A stretch of 64,000 nucleotides of DNA from Bacteriovoracaceae bacterium UBA6261 (GCA_002440825.1 DJVH01000072.1:45218-109217); one strand, 5' to 3'; shown: positions 8,463-17,867, counted from the stretch's first letter. Notes: generated by a model from the letters alone, not told the origin. Numbers and translations: made by a program.

Positions 8463-9413
8463 TTAAATACGGGGAAGTTTTTCGAGGGCGGCCTTATAGG
8501 AGGTCATGAGTTCTTGAAAAACTTCTTCGACTGTCGGCACTGATTTTATCAGACTGACGGCCTGACCTACTTCCAGTTCTCCGTTGTCCAGATCGCCTTC
8601 GAGCATTCCGTTTTTCGCGCGGAATTTACCAAGATGTTCATTGAGTTTCATTTTAAGTTCTTCACCATGAAAGCTTTGCTCAAGTTGCATGATCTCTTTT
8701 GCAAATTGATTTTCAATCATGCGTACCGGAACAGTGGCCTTCATCAGTGTCTTCGTGGATGACGGCGTCGATTTGATCAGCAGGTCTTTGTATTTTTCAT
8801 GAGCACTGGATTCTTTTGTCATGAGAAAACGCGTGCCCATCTGAATGCCGTCTGCGCCCAGAGAAAAAGCGGCAAGCATTCCGCGTCCGTCCACAATTCC
8901 ACCGGCCGCTATTAAAGGTATTTTCAAGGCGTCTTTGACCTGCGGGATAAGCGCCATTGTCGTGATTTCATCGCGACCATTATGTCCGCCTGCCTCAAAG
9001 CCTTCAGCAACGACGGCATGAACACCGGCCTCTTCGCATTTGAGAGCGAGATCCGGAGAGCTCGTTACGTGTACGACGATACAGCCTTTATCTTTTAAAA
9101 AGTTTGTAAATTTTTTGGGACTTCCAGCGGATGTAAAAAAGATTTTTATTCCGCAATTTAAAGCGGTCTCGATCTGTTCCTGCGCTTTTTCATACAAAAG
9201 CGGAACGTTGACTCCGATAGGTTTACTAGTAAGAGACTGCGCTTTTTCAAGATGATGTTTTAAAAGATCAGGCTTCATCGAACCTGCACCCACTAATCCC
9301 AATCCGCCTGCATTGGATACAGCTGCCGCCAGTTTGCCGCCCGAAACCCAGACCATTCCACCCTGAATAATGGGATATTTAATCTGGAAGAGATCACTGA
9401 CTCGGGTTTTCAT
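8463..9413 (-). CDS. FMN-dependent enoyl-ACP reductase FabK-like / nitronate monooxygenase family
   Basis: This 316-residue TIM-barrel flavoprotein starts with the characteristic KYPIIQGGMVWVSGGKLAAA. It carries the glycine-rich phosphate-binding stretches EAGGHNGRDE (about 140-149, with the catalytic-type His) and IAAGGIVDGRGMLAAFSLG, then GADGIQMGTRFL. FabK and nitronate monooxygenase share this fold. The SNAGGLGLVG N-terminus and the EAGGH signature are closer to FabK, which performs the last step of fatty acid elongation. No fab gene is adjacent, so I keep the call broad. Its ATG overlaps by one base the stop of the pseudo-receiver/HD gene, indicating co-translation. Confidence 0.85.
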   Translation of the reverse strand: MKTRVSDLFQIKYPIIQGGMVWVSGGKLAAAVSNAGGLGLVGAGSMKPDLLKHHLEKAQSLTSKPIGVNVPLLYEKAQEQIETALNCGIKIFFTSAGSPKKFTNFLKDKGCIVVHVTSSPDLALKCEEAGVHAVVAEGFEAGGHNGRDEITTMALIPQVKDALKIPLIAAGGIVDGRGMLAAFSLGADGIQMGTRFLMTKESSAHEKYKDLLIKSTPSSTKTLMKATVPVRMIENQFAKEIMQLEQSFHGEELKMKLNEHLGKFRAKNGMLEGDLDNGELEVGQAVSLIKSVPTVEEVFQELMTSYKAALEKLPRI

Positions 9414-10756
9414 TACTTCTTCTTTTTTAAAGTTTTTTCCAAGGCCTTGATGATAATCGCTACGTCAGGACTTGGATAGCGTTTATAAAGCTCTTCTGTC
9501 ACAGGTTTTGGATCGCCGCCCGTTTCCTTAAAGCGGACCAGTTCAAGAACGAAATGATGAGCGATGATAAAAATTTTGGATAAGTCCGGAAGCTTTTCAA
9601 TATTATTTGAGAACCCTTTTCCATTCGTAGCGCCATGATGATGTTTAATAATTTCATCAGAACCAGTAGGAGCTTCGGGATGTTTTCTAAGAAGAACGGC
9701 AGCCTCCATGGCGTGATTAAAAACCATGTCCCAGTCTTGCTCAGAAAGGTTGGCCTTTTCCAGTTCATCAAAGGAATTAATCTTTGTCAGCTCTTCACGA
9801 TCGGCCAGCATGATGTCGTGGAAAAAAGAAGCGTAGGCGATCTTTTCATACGCCTTTGGATCTTCGAATTTTAAATTCTTGATCATTTCCGAGGCCACGA
9901 CCGAAGTCATATGACAACGCTGATAAAGAAGCCCTGTATTTGAATTGATTACTTTATGAAGAAGATTGCTCATCTCTGGAGATTTCTCAAAATTCTTCAC
10001 CATATTGTGAATGATGGCCTCAGTCAGCTGAATCGTCTCACTGTTAAAACCAAGCTTGGCAATTTCACGGACAGCGACGTCATAAGATTCTCCCATAATC
10101 TGGATTTTTTTTGTTTCATCCATATTTGGAGAGTCAATTTTTTCAACCAGGCGGTTGGAAAGAAAAATCGTAAAATTTTTGTAGGCATCTTTGTCGATAT
10201 GGAAATTCTCAAGACCCTGGTCCATATAACGTTTAATCGATTCTTTTGAAAAGGTATCGCCGTTGTGAATTCTTTTGACGAATTGATATTCTGTCGGAGA
10301 TTTTTTAATGCGGATAAAGACATCACAGTTGACGTAGTCAAGATTGAGAAAATAACGGACAGGAACAGCGATATAATCGGGCACTGCTTTTTTAGCGAGT
10401 ACATTTTCATTGATACCTAAAATTTTAGCAGAAGCGTGAACGACTTCCTCCCAATCTTTTCCATTGGGAATATTGATAGTGAAATCATTCTGTGCCACTG
10501 CAGAAGAACCTAGTACAATTAAACCCGTATCGAGTTTATTCGAATCTATGTATTGAGACAGAACTTCTCCGGTTTTTTCGGAATCTACTTTTTCAGCCGT
10601 AATAATCAGATCGATATTGGGAAGAATGGCCAGAAGACTTAAAGCATCCTGAGCGTTTTTTCTTTGGATAAGATCGACACCCAGATAGGTCGTGAGGTTA
10701 ACCGAAATGAGATCGTTTAACGTTTTATTGTCTTCAATCAAAATTACTTGGGCCAT
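9413..10756 (-). CDS. two-domain protein: degenerate receiver domain plus HD-GYP-like domain
   Basis: This is a 447-residue cytoplasmic protein. Residues 1-115 fold like a response-regulator receiver (ILIEDN start), but the phospho-acceptor position reads DLIITA instead of DLxxxD, so it is probably not phosphorylated. Residues about 270-440 form an HD domain. It keeps HD (FFHDIML) and HH (KHHHGATNGKGF) but has GF in place of the GYP of c-di-GMP phosphodiesterases. It may be a degenerate HD-GYP acting as a binding or scaffold protein. It is co-transcribed with the FabK-like gene downstream (1-bp overlap). Confidence 0.8.
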   Translation of the reverse strand: MAQVILIEDNKTLNDLISVNLTTYLGVDLIQRKNAQDALSLLAILPNIDLIITAEKVDSEKTGEVLSQYIDSNKLDTGLIVLGSSAVAQNDFTINIPNGKDWEEVVHASAKILGINENVLAKKAVPDYIAVPVRYFLNLDYVNCDVFIRIKKSPTEYQFVKRIHNGDTFSKESIKRYMDQGLENFHIDKDAYKNFTIFLSNRLVEKIDSPNMDETKKIQIMGESYDVAVREIAKLGFNSETIQLTEAIIHNMVKNFEKSPEMSNLLHKVINSNTGLLYQRCHMTSVVASEMIKNLKFEDPKAYEKIAYASFFHDIMLADREELTKINSFDELEKANLSEQDWDMVFNHAMEAAVLLRKHPEAPTGSDEIIKHHHGATNGKGFSNNIEKLPDLSKIFIIAHHFVLELVRFKETGGDPKPVTEELYKRYPSPDVAIIIKALEKTLKKKK

Positions 10757-10831
10757 GGCAAAAATCCTTTTCGTGGCAGTCGTTAGTCTCCTGATATTAA
10801 TGTTAAATCAATTTGGATGTATTTCAAGTGA

Positions 10832-11611
10832 TCAGCTTATGTCCATGTCCAGAATAGCTTTGGAGGGCGATCGATTGAGTTGATCGATCAATTCTGGAGC
10901 AGTCTCGCCAAGTAAATTTGCTTTAGTCATCGTCTTCTTAAGAGCAAAGCCCCGGGCATTGATGATAGTCCAGCCCGATTCGCGAAGAGATTTTCGAATG
11001 CTGATGGAAGAGCTGTAAGTGGAAAGCTGCACTGTTGGTTGAGAAGAATCCTTTAAAAAAGTGAACCATTCCACCGTCCAGAGGGCCGGATTTTTTTTGG
11101 GAGAAAAGGGATCCTGAAAGATAGCATCCAGAGGAAGAAGGTGCCCCAGAGCACGCGCCAACGGTAGGGTTGTCCTTCCGTCTCCAATGAAAACTTTTAA
11201 AATTGTTTTGTCGGTCACACACTCGAAATAAATCAGATCCGATTCAGTTTTGCGAATAAACTTCAATTCAGGCAACGTGGCATGTGCAGACCAAAGAAAA
11301 AGTTCTTCATCAAGTTCAATTGAATAATAGCTCAGGTGATGGGTGAATTCCGGGTGGTTTTCAAGCTCGTCTAATAAGGCCTTCAGCCCGACGCCCACAC
11401 CAAAGCCGACATCCAGCACAGAAAAATTCCTATTCCGAGCGAAGCAGTCCGGAATAGAACAACCCCTAATATAATTGTGAACAGTTTCCGCGTAGGCCCC
11501 TGAAAGATTATGGCAGGCCTCATCGAAGAATTCCGAGTAAACTGTTTCAGAATTATCTTCTGTTTTAAGAATTCTGTAACTTCCAAGTTGACCTTTAAAT
11601 GTATCGTTCAA
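10832..11611 (-). CDS. MnmC-like SAM-dependent methyltransferase (DUF752 family)
   Basis: This 259-residue class I methyltransferase has the SAM-binding motif LDVGFGVGVGLKALL (about 65-79). It also has the DUF752/MnmC2 signature DAIFQDPFSPKKNPALW (about 160-176). In the family this domain methylates nm5U34 to mnm5U34 in tRNA wobble positions. The FAD-linked MnmC1 half is absent, as in stand-alone MnmC2 proteins. No ATG fits; the start is a TTG at 11611 preceded by AGGGA with about 8 bp spacing. It is transcribed divergently from the lipoprotein gene whose ATG is only 30 bp away. Confidence 0.85.
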   Translation of the reverse strand: MNDTFKGQLGSYRILKTEDNSETVYSEFFDEACHNLSGAYAETVHNYIRGCSIPDCFARNRNFSVLDVGFGVGVGLKALLDELENHPEFTHHLSYYSIELDEELFLWSAHATLPELKFIRKTESDLIYFECVTDKTILKVFIGDGRTTLPLARALGHLLPLDAIFQDPFSPKKNPALWTVEWFTFLKDSSQPTVQLSTYSSSISIRKSLRESGWTIINARGFALKKTMTKANLLGETAPELIDQLNRSPSKAILDMDIS

Positions 11612-11641
11612 ACTTTTTTTTCCCTGTCCGATAGGTCACTT

Positions 11642-12337
11642 ATGAAAAAGCAGACCTGCCTGATATTCATTTCTCTATCATCATTACTCGCAAGCTGTGG
11701 AGGTGGCAATAGTAAACCTCCAACATCATTTTCTCCCAATGCCATCCTGGCAGAAGAGCGTCCTTTGACTAATGATGAGCGCAATATTGCGACGAGAATT
11801 TGTTATGCGTATCAGTCAAAATCTAACAATTTCAGAAGTGGCGGTTTTATCAATCAAAACTTTAATTTCTCAGCGTCGAAGACAGACTGCCAGAACTCAG
11901 TTCTCAATTATAACGTGACGGCAACTCTCCGTTACGATAACAACAATAATTTGTATTATGCTCCGCCTGCAATCCTGGATCCGAACCTGAGATTTTATAC
12001 AAAGGTTCAGACAGATACGAGTGGATATCTTTCCCAGCTTTGTTCCAAAATCAGAACCAATCAGCCAATCACCAATACGACCACTCAGGACAGTACCAAA
12101 GTCCAGATCTCTTTTTCCAATGACGGGCTCGATTATTTTCTGTTGATGTACTTCAACAAACAGACTGACGGAACTTATAAGGCCGACAGCGCGGAACAAT
12201 TCAAAGTACGCACGCAAATTAATTTCACGACAGGACAGATTCTGGGAATGGATCAGGTGTATTCAACTCAGAAAGTTTGTTCATCTTTTGATAAGATCAA
12301 AAACTCGACTTTTACCCAGACGTTTACTTCTCGGTAG
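11642..12337 (+). CDS. lipoprotein of unknown function
   Basis: This 231-residue protein begins MKKQTCLIFISLSSLLASCG, a type II signal peptide with lipobox LASC (Cys19). GGG and a Ser/Pro-rich linker follow. The mature part is polar, rich in Asn, Thr and Gln, with several cysteines that could form disulfides. It probably sits in the periplasm or outer membrane. I recognise no family. I rejected an in-frame start at 11510 because it lies inside the divergent methyltransferase gene and would bury the signal peptide. Its 3' end overlaps the convergent coiled-coil gene by 14 bp. Confidence 0.85.
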   Translation: MKKQTCLIFISLSSLLASCGGGNSKPPTSFSPNAILAEERPLTNDERNIATRICYAYQSKSNNFRSGGFINQNFNFSASKTDCQNSVLNYNVTATLRYDNNNNLYYAPPAILDPNLRFYTKVQTDTSGYLSQLCSKIRTNQPITNTTTQDSTKVQISFSNDGLDYFLLMYFNKQTDGTYKADSAEQFKVRTQINFTTGQILGMDQVYSTQKVCSSFDKIKNSTFTQTFTSR

Positions 12338-14123
12338 CGTATTTTAAAATCTTGTTGAGAACGTCGATATCCAGATTGGTTCCGCCGTTGAGATTGTCTT
12401 TTTTCGGTTTAAGACCTGCCTCTTCGGCCTTCTTTTTAATGCTTTCGCTTTGATCCTTATCCGTTGTTCCGATTTTTTTGGCTGAGTTGTTGACCTCGGC
12501 ATAAAGAGAGGCAAGGTTGCGGGAAATTTTTCCTCCCGATTCAATCGTCAGGTAAGAGGAAACAATGTTGCTGAAATGGACGAGCTGTTTTAAATCATCA
12601 GGTCGTTTGGCGATTTCGCTTTTAATTTTTGCAATATTTGTCTGGTCATTTTGCACATTAATACCATCGCCAACAGTCGTTTTACTTTTAATTTTATCGG
12701 CCATGGTGGCAATAAGAGCTTCGCGCTCATTTTTAAACCTGTCTTTGATTTCATTTCTTATTTTTTCGATGTCCGCTGTATTTTTTGTCAGCTCATCAAT
12801 CTTTTTGGAATCGTAACCTTCATCTTTAAGATATTTCTTAACTTCATTGTCGTCTTTGAGTTTTGCATCCAGGTTTTCCTGGAGGGCATACTGACGAAGA
12901 GCGAATTCGGCGAGGGCCTTCTTTTTTTCTTCAGGATCCGTTTCAACGAACTTTTTACAGGCCTCTACATTTTTGATCTTGTCCTGATCATCTATACATT
13001 CCGCCATTTCTTTTTCAACGACGTCCTTATTTTTCTTCTCATAAGAATCTTCAATCTCTTTTGAAGTGACAGTTGTGGCCGTATCCGGATTATTTTTCTC
13101 AGTGGCCTCGACGTTTCTGGTTTTCATCAAGGCCATCTGCGCGCCTGATTCTTTGCCGAGTTTATCGTAAAAAGCTTTTTGCTCATCGGCCATAATCAGG
13201 CTTTGTCGTGCGGTCTTGACGAAATCCATGATCACGCAGGCCTTTTGTTTGGACTCATTGTATTTAATGCCTGAGCTTGGAAGATTGAGTTTGGACTGCG
13301 GTGTATAGCAGACAGTGCTCACAGAAGCGATGCAGTTACTCCAGCGCTCAGATATCGCGTTGGGATTATCTTCTGTACTGGAGGCCATATTAGCGCCTTT
13401 CAGAGATTTGACATTCGTTTGAATAATACCGGGATCATCGCTGATGAGATAATATTCGCAAAGTTTTGGACCATTCTTATCTTTGCAATCCGGGCCGTTG
13501 CTTTTAACAGTCGTTTCAGATGTTTCCATACAATAAGAGGTAAACGAATTGACGATGCTTTTACCGAGCTCTGTTTTATAAAGTTCGATGAATTTAGCGT
13601 GGTCTACAGCTGCAATAGTCTTCGTGTCTTTTTGGGCCTGATCATCTCCCAAGAGCGCTTGTTCCAGTTTCTTTTCAAAAACTTTGGAGAGTTCCTGAAC
13701 GGCCGGATCGCTCATGTAATCGATAGAAATATTTTTTGATTTTGTCGTGAGTCCATTGGCCTGAGCAGATTCTGAAGCAGGTGAGCGTGAATTTCCATCA
13801 GCTTTTGCCGAGCTTTGTTGAGCATAAGTTTCTGTCACTTTCTTTTTTAGATCATCTTTGAGAGGCTGAACGGATCCTCCATCGCCATTCCAAAGACAAT
13901 CCGGCATTCTTTCAATCGAAACTCCGGCCGTTTCACAGGCCTTGTATTGAACATCTACACCGGGAATGGTGAGCATGACCTGCAGAGCTCCGCCTTGCGT
14001 CCCGTCTTTATTTATTTTTTTGGATTCACTGATCCCTGAATAAACAGACGGCTTCCCGTCCGCACTCATCGCAGAATACGGCAGTGATAAAAGAATGAAG
14101 AGTTGAAGGGGTTTGAGTTTCAT
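12324..14123 (-). CDS. secreted Lys/Glu-rich coiled-coil protein of unknown function
   Basis: This 599-residue protein has a signal peptide (MKLKPLQLFILLSLPYSAMS, cleavage near SAMSA). The start at 14123 is preceded by GGGAGA with 3-bp spacing, which is better than the in-frame ATG at 14144. The N-terminal third contains several cysteines (about 60-290), suggesting disulfides in the periplasm. The C-terminal half (about 320-560) is highly charged and helical, with long K/E/D runs typical of coiled coils. I recognise no family. It may be an envelope structural or scaffold protein. Confidence 0.82.
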   Translation of the reverse strand: MKLKPLQLFILLSLPYSAMSADGKPSVYSGISESKKINKDGTQGGALQVMLTIPGVDVQYKACETAGVSIERMPDCLWNGDGGSVQPLKDDLKKKVTETYAQQSSAKADGNSRSPASESAQANGLTTKSKNISIDYMSDPAVQELSKVFEKKLEQALLGDDQAQKDTKTIAAVDHAKFIELYKTELGKSIVNSFTSYCMETSETTVKSNGPDCKDKNGPKLCEYYLISDDPGIIQTNVKSLKGANMASSTEDNPNAISERWSNCIASVSTVCYTPQSKLNLPSSGIKYNESKQKACVIMDFVKTARQSLIMADEQKAFYDKLGKESGAQMALMKTRNVEATEKNNPDTATTVTSKEIEDSYEKKNKDVVEKEMAECIDDQDKIKNVEACKKFVETDPEEKKKALAEFALRQYALQENLDAKLKDDNEVKKYLKDEGYDSKKIDELTKNTADIEKIRNEIKDRFKNEREALIATMADKIKSKTTVGDGINVQNDQTNIAKIKSEIAKRPDDLKQLVHFSNIVSSYLTIESGGKISRNLASLYAEVNNSAKKIGTTDKDQSESIKKKAEEAGLKPKKDNLNGGTNLDIDVLNKILKYATEK

Positions 14124-14219
14124 TTTCTCCCTATATTGTACCAATCTTATCGGATAACCCTGAATAAAACTGTAATAGGGGATAAGAAGATAAAGGGCAT
14201 GCCTCTTATTGTTGGCAGT

Positions 14220-15221
14220 TTAGCCTTCTTTTTTATTGAGAAAACCCAGACCAAAGACCGGACTGTCGGAAATCTTCTGGCGGCGCTTATTGTACTCTTC
14301 GGTGGTCTTCACAGAAGCGTGGCCCACATCGCGGGAGACCTTATAAAGATCCATGCCGTTATCCAGTGCTGAACCGATATAACTTGCCCGTGCCGAGTGC
14401 GGTGAAATGCGCTGGTCAATGCCGGCCTTTGAACACCAGCTTTTAATAATGTAATCGACTGACTTGGGATTGAGAGGCTTAACGATATTGCCATCCAGAG
14501 GATTTCTTGTCGGTCTGAAAATCCAGTCTTCTGGATGCAATTCTTCTTTTGTTTCAACTCTCAGGTAATTCAGGTATTCATGAATAACGTCTGCGCATTT
14601 AGGATGCAGAACTTTCGTCAGCTGCTTGCCGCCCTTTGCGCGAATTTCGATGAGATAAATCCCATCTTTTTGGGTGAGGTTTTTCAGGCGCAGATTGATG
14701 AGCTCTGCCTTTCTGATTCCGGTAGTAAAAAGAGTGTAAATAACTGCTTTATGCAAAAGTCCCGGACCCTCAAGTTTATCAATTAAACCAAAAAGAGTGC
14801 TGACTTGTTCGTCCGTGAGATCGTTTGTCGGCTTCACAACTTCCTGGCGAGGGCGTTTGATACTCGTCACAGGATTGAAGGCGATGATGCTTTTTTCAAC
14901 CAGAAAATCAAAGAAGCTTGAATTCGCCGCCATCTTTCTGTTGATACTTTTGGGAGCGAGACCGGCATCGTTAAGCCAGTTTCTAAAGGCCACGAAATGC
15001 ACACGTTTGATATCGCCGTATGAACTGACGGTCGTAAAATTATCCCGGATAAATTCAAAAAACTGGGTGATATCTCTGCGGTAACATTTTCGGGTGTGTT
15101 CAGAGGGAAAATTTTGAAAAAACTCATATTCTAGCTCGGCATTGAAGGAATTTTTATTTTCAATGATGGCCAGATCGACGCTGGAGAGTTTGGGAGCGAG
15201 TTTTTTTACAGGATGGTTCAT
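14220..15221 (-). CDS. tyrosine recombinase (Xer/phage-integrase family)
   Basis: This 333-residue recombinase has a SAM-like N-terminal DNA-binding domain (about 25-115) and a complete catalytic set: R170 (TTGIRKAEL), K196, H275-x-x-R278 (HSAR), H301 (VGHASVKTT) and Y310. It is only distantly similar to the recombinase at 795-1835. The two could be the XerC/XerD pair or unrelated integrases. No attachment site, excisionase or cargo is visible here, and the neighbours are ordinary chromosomal genes. The ribosome-binding site upstream of 15221 is weak. Confidence 0.87.
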   Translation of the reverse strand: MNHPVKKLAPKLSSVDLAIIENKNSFNAELEYEFFQNFPSEHTRKCYRRDITQFFEFIRDNFTTVSSYGDIKRVHFVAFRNWLNDAGLAPKSINRKMAANSSFFDFLVEKSIIAFNPVTSIKRPRQEVVKPTNDLTDEQVSTLFGLIDKLEGPGLLHKAVIYTLFTTGIRKAELINLRLKNLTQKDGIYLIEIRAKGGKQLTKVLHPKCADVIHEYLNYLRVETKEELHPEDWIFRPTRNPLDGNIVKPLNPKSVDYIIKSWCSKAGIDQRISPHSARASYIGSALDNGMDLYKVSRDVGHASVKTTEEYNKRRQKISDSPVFGLGFLNKKEG

Positions 15222-15327
15222 AGATCTATTGTAATTGGGCCTGGTTGAAATGCCAGAACGGGAAAAAATTTCAGGAAATCACAAAAAATTCTCAGCGGCG
15301 GCAGGGGAGTGCTACTCTCCGGTTCCT

Positions 15328-16662
15328 ATGAAAACACTTCTTTTGACACTTGTTCTGATTCAGAGCTTTTCGGCCTTTGCCGGCCCGATGCTCGAGCTCA
15401 CAAATGCGGAAACCCTGTCTGCCTATATTGAAAAGACCGGGTTTAACGGCGTCGTGCTTGTTGGTCTTGAAAACAAAACTTTATTTAAAAAAGCTTATGG
15501 TTATAGAAATTTTATAACAAAAGAACCGCTGACAACTGACGATCGCTTTCAAATCGGTTCAAACACGAAGCAGTTTGTTTCGGCCGCTCTGTTGAAACTG
15601 CAGGAAGAAGGACGACTTTCGATCGATAAATCTGTCATTGAATATCTGCCTCAATATAAAAGCAAAATTCCAACAGAAATCACAATCAGAGATATTCTCA
15701 ATCATACTTCCGGAATTACGAACTTCACCGATCACAAAGAATTCTGGGAAAATCTTGATCCTGATAAAATTCTGACTCTCGATGATTTGATTGAATTTAC
15801 ACTGCAATATCCGCTCGATTTCGAACCTCGCACCAAATGGAATTATTCCAATTCCGGATATGTGATTGCTGGAAAAATTATTGAAGAGGTGACAGGTGAG
15901 AGCTGGCATGAGTTCATCAAGAAAACGTTTCTTTTGCCACTTCAAATGAACAACACCGGTTACGCTGAGAAATTTGAATCGGTTTCAAATGTTTATCCCC
16001 ATATCAAAGATGAAAAAGGCGAGATAGTTCCTTATGCTGGTCTCAATCTTTCCTGGGCATTGTCAGCTGGGGCAATGTATTCGACAGTTGATGATCTTTT
16101 TAAATGGACTGCGATTTATTCTGAGTCTCATTTACTAAGCGAGGCTTCTAAAGCAGATATGCAAAGGCCTTTTAAAGAAAATTACGGGCTGGGATTGATG
16201 ATTCAACCTTACGGACAGGATCTTCATATTAATCACGGCGGCCGGACCATCGGTTTTGTTTCCAAAATCTCCTATCTGAAAAATTCAAAAATTTCTGTGA
16301 TCAAGCTTGATAATACCGACGGAACGACCGGCGGCATTCCCGAGCTTCTGATGAATTTTTATACCCGCGGCAAGGCCCTGGTTGTTAAACTCGACAGAAT
16401 TGAAATGCCCGCGGATAAACTGCAGGATTATGCCGGCAGATATACGGCCGGTAATTTTGAAGTGAATATTTTCGTTAAAAATGAAAAATTATTTCTTCAA
16501 CCAAATGATGGCCAGCCGGCCTATGAACTTACGGCCAACGATGAGGACAGTTTTAATCTGGGCGGATTTGCAGGAGAGGAATTTATCCGTGATTCTAACG
16601 GAAAAATTTCGGGCCTGAATCATTATCAGAACGGTTATAAGAGTCAATTCCTTCGCCAATAA
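15328..16662 (+). CDS. secreted serine hydrolase, class C beta-lactamase fold
   Basis: This 444-residue protein has a signal peptide (MKTLLLTLVLIQSFSAFAGP). Its catalytic motifs are those of the beta-lactamase/DD-peptidase/esterase superfamily: S78-x-x-K81 (SNTK), Y173-S-N175, and HGG (NHGGRTIG, about 310) in place of KTG. A C-terminal beta-barrel-like extension (about 355-444, FEVNIFVKNEKLFLQPNDG) resembles lipocalin-like tails of esterase or peptidase members. The HGG triad favours an esterase or D-amino-acid peptidase over a true beta-lactamase. Residues upstream of 15328 in frame are not supported as coding. Confidence 0.9.
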   Translation: MKTLLLTLVLIQSFSAFAGPMLELTNAETLSAYIEKTGFNGVVLVGLENKTLFKKAYGYRNFITKEPLTTDDRFQIGSNTKQFVSAALLKLQEEGRLSIDKSVIEYLPQYKSKIPTEITIRDILNHTSGITNFTDHKEFWENLDPDKILTLDDLIEFTLQYPLDFEPRTKWNYSNSGYVIAGKIIEEVTGESWHEFIKKTFLLPLQMNNTGYAEKFESVSNVYPHIKDEKGEIVPYAGLNLSWALSAGAMYSTVDDLFKWTAIYSESHLLSEASKADMQRPFKENYGLGLMIQPYGQDLHINHGGRTIGFVSKISYLKNSKISVIKLDNTDGTTGGIPELLMNFYTRGKALVVKLDRIEMPADKLQDYAGRYTAGNFEVNIFVKNEKLFLQPNDGQPAYELTANDEDSFNLGGFAGEEFIRDSNGKISGLNHYQNGYKSQFLRQ

Positions 16663-17113
16663 GCTCCCAAAGAGCACATTGAATCAGAAAATAATGATAC
16701 CGAAGGGTAGTTGATATTAATCTATTTTTACAGATATTATTTTCTCATCGATTCTGGCCGTTTAAAAGATGGTCAGAATTGCCTTAACTCTTAAATATCT
16801 GAAATCCCTTCATTTACACTTTGTCACTGTCAAATCTTTTGACATGTAATCTTTACCCAAATGGGCTGAAATTTTCCAAACTGATCTGAAAAGCAAATAG
16901 AATGTGTCCATAAGATGAATTTTAATCATTAGTCTAGTGGTCAGACCTAAGTTGGCACGAACGGAGCTTTGCAGGTTAGCAGACCATCTATCAGTGAATT
17001 TGCCTTGGGAGATTTTCGGGGCAAAAATAAGAAGTCCCTATTATTTTTATGGGTGCTTCAGCAACCTTCGGCATTTTTGACGTTTCTCAAGCATGCAACA
17101 GCATACGACAATT
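16663..17113. other. 451-bp intergenic region without a convincing gene
   Basis: The region separates the serine hydrolase from the convergent tetR gene. It holds a short perfect inverted repeat (TGTCAAA-TCT-TTTGACA, 16828-16844) and an isolated TTGACA. I see no matching -10 box and no rho-independent terminator. A 75-codon frame at 16969-17196 runs into tetR on the other strand and has no ribosome-binding site. Confidence 0.6.
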
Positions 17114-17725
17114 CTAAACACTTTCTAAAATGTGAGGAACAATTTTTTTATTCACCTGCGCAACTTGAGAATCACCAGAAACCATTGCGGCGGTAATGGT
17201 TCCCGCCACCAAAGAGAGAAGCTGTGGGATAGCTATTTTCACTTTTGCAGGCTTCATGATCTTCATCAGGCGCTGCTCAAAAAAGGAAGCGTACTTTGCG
17301 AAATATGCGCTCACCTGTTGATACTCAGGTGAGTCCTTATCTTCGCCAAAATCAGACAATCCCTTTGCAAAGGGACATCCATTAAAATCTGGATCTTTGA
17401 ACCAGTACTCCAGAAAATCAAACACTCCTAGGATTTGCTTCGTAGGATCGTCGCTCTTTTGAACTGTGAAATGCTCCATATTTAAAAAGCATGCGTTCTC
17501 CTGATCCTCCAGGTAGGCTTGAACGAGAAGCGCCTTGGAGGGAAAATGTTTATAAAAAGTCATTTTCGCAACTCCTGCTTCGGCGATAATCCTATCTATA
17601 CCAGTGGTATGAACACCGCCTCGATTAAAAAGAATAATCGCGGTCCTTAAAATCTTGTCTCGGGCCGATAAATTGGCCGGGTCTTCCTGCTTTAAGTTTC
17701 GGTACGTTTTTCCTATTTTATCCAT
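17114..17725 (-). CDS. TetR/AcrR family transcriptional regulator
   Basis: This 203-residue repressor has a TetR HTH at residues 20-70 (ARDKILRTAIILFNRGGVHT ... FYKHFPSKALLVQAY). The C-terminal ligand-binding domain contains a cysteine and acidic residues typical of the AefR-like branch. It is transcribed divergently from the AhpD-like gene. Two palindromic sites in the shared promoter region (17766-17791 and 17802-17821) are the likely operators, so the regulator probably controls both itself and that gene. The inducer is unknown; a redox or electrophile signal would fit the partner. AAGGA lies 8 bp before the start. Confidence 0.93.
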   Translation of the reverse strand: MDKIGKTYRNLKQEDPANLSARDKILRTAIILFNRGGVHTTGIDRIIAEAGVAKMTFYKHFPSKALLVQAYLEDQENACFLNMEHFTVQKSDDPTKQILGVFDFLEYWFKDPDFNGCPFAKGLSDFGEDKDSPEYQQVSAYFAKYASFFEQRLMKIMKPAKVKIAIPQLLSLVAGTITAAMVSGDSQVAQVNKKIVPHILESV

Positions 17726-17765
17726 AAAAACAATCCTTTAGAGCTATGACTTTGACTATTCTATC

Positions 17766-17791
17766 AAAAATATACAGATCTGTATATTTTT
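17766..17791. promoter_or_regulatory. TetR operator 1, 26-bp perfect palindrome
   Basis: The core TATACAGATCTGTATA is flanked by A5 and T5, giving a 26-bp perfect palindrome. It falls in the probable spacer of the minus-strand tetR promoter, whose -10 reads TAGAAT (complement at 17758-17763). That placement predicts autorepression. The half site TACAG is shared with operator 2. Confidence 0.75.
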
Positions 17792-17794
17792 TGC

Positions 17795-17823
17795 TTGCAA
17801 ATATACAGACATGTATGTATACT
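17795..17823 (+). promoter_or_regulatory. promoter of the AhpD-like gene with embedded TetR operator 2
   Basis: TTGCAA (17795-17800) and TATACT (17818-17823) are separated by 17 bp. Operator 2 (17802-17821) is a 20-bp palindrome with one mismatched pair, TATACAGACA-TGTATGTATA. It fills the spacer, so TetR binding would block RNA polymerase directly. Confidence 0.65.
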
Positions 17824-17867
17824 TAATCTTGTAGGCGATTAAGCCTACCAAACAAAAAGAGAAGTCT

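Noticed and set aside
10755..10883. Plus-strand 42-codon frame with a hydrophobic start and a lipobox-like NQFGC
   Set aside because: It overlaps the start of the pseudo-receiver/HD gene and the end of the MnmC-like gene, both well supported on the other strand, and has no ribosome-binding site.
15235..15327. Upstream 31-codon extension of the serine hydrolase
   Set aside because: It would precede a clear signal peptide that begins at 15328, and the extension has no export features.
16969..17196. 75-codon plus-strand frame after the serine hydrolase
   Set aside because: It overlaps the 3' end of tetR, lacks a ribosome-binding site and shows no domain.
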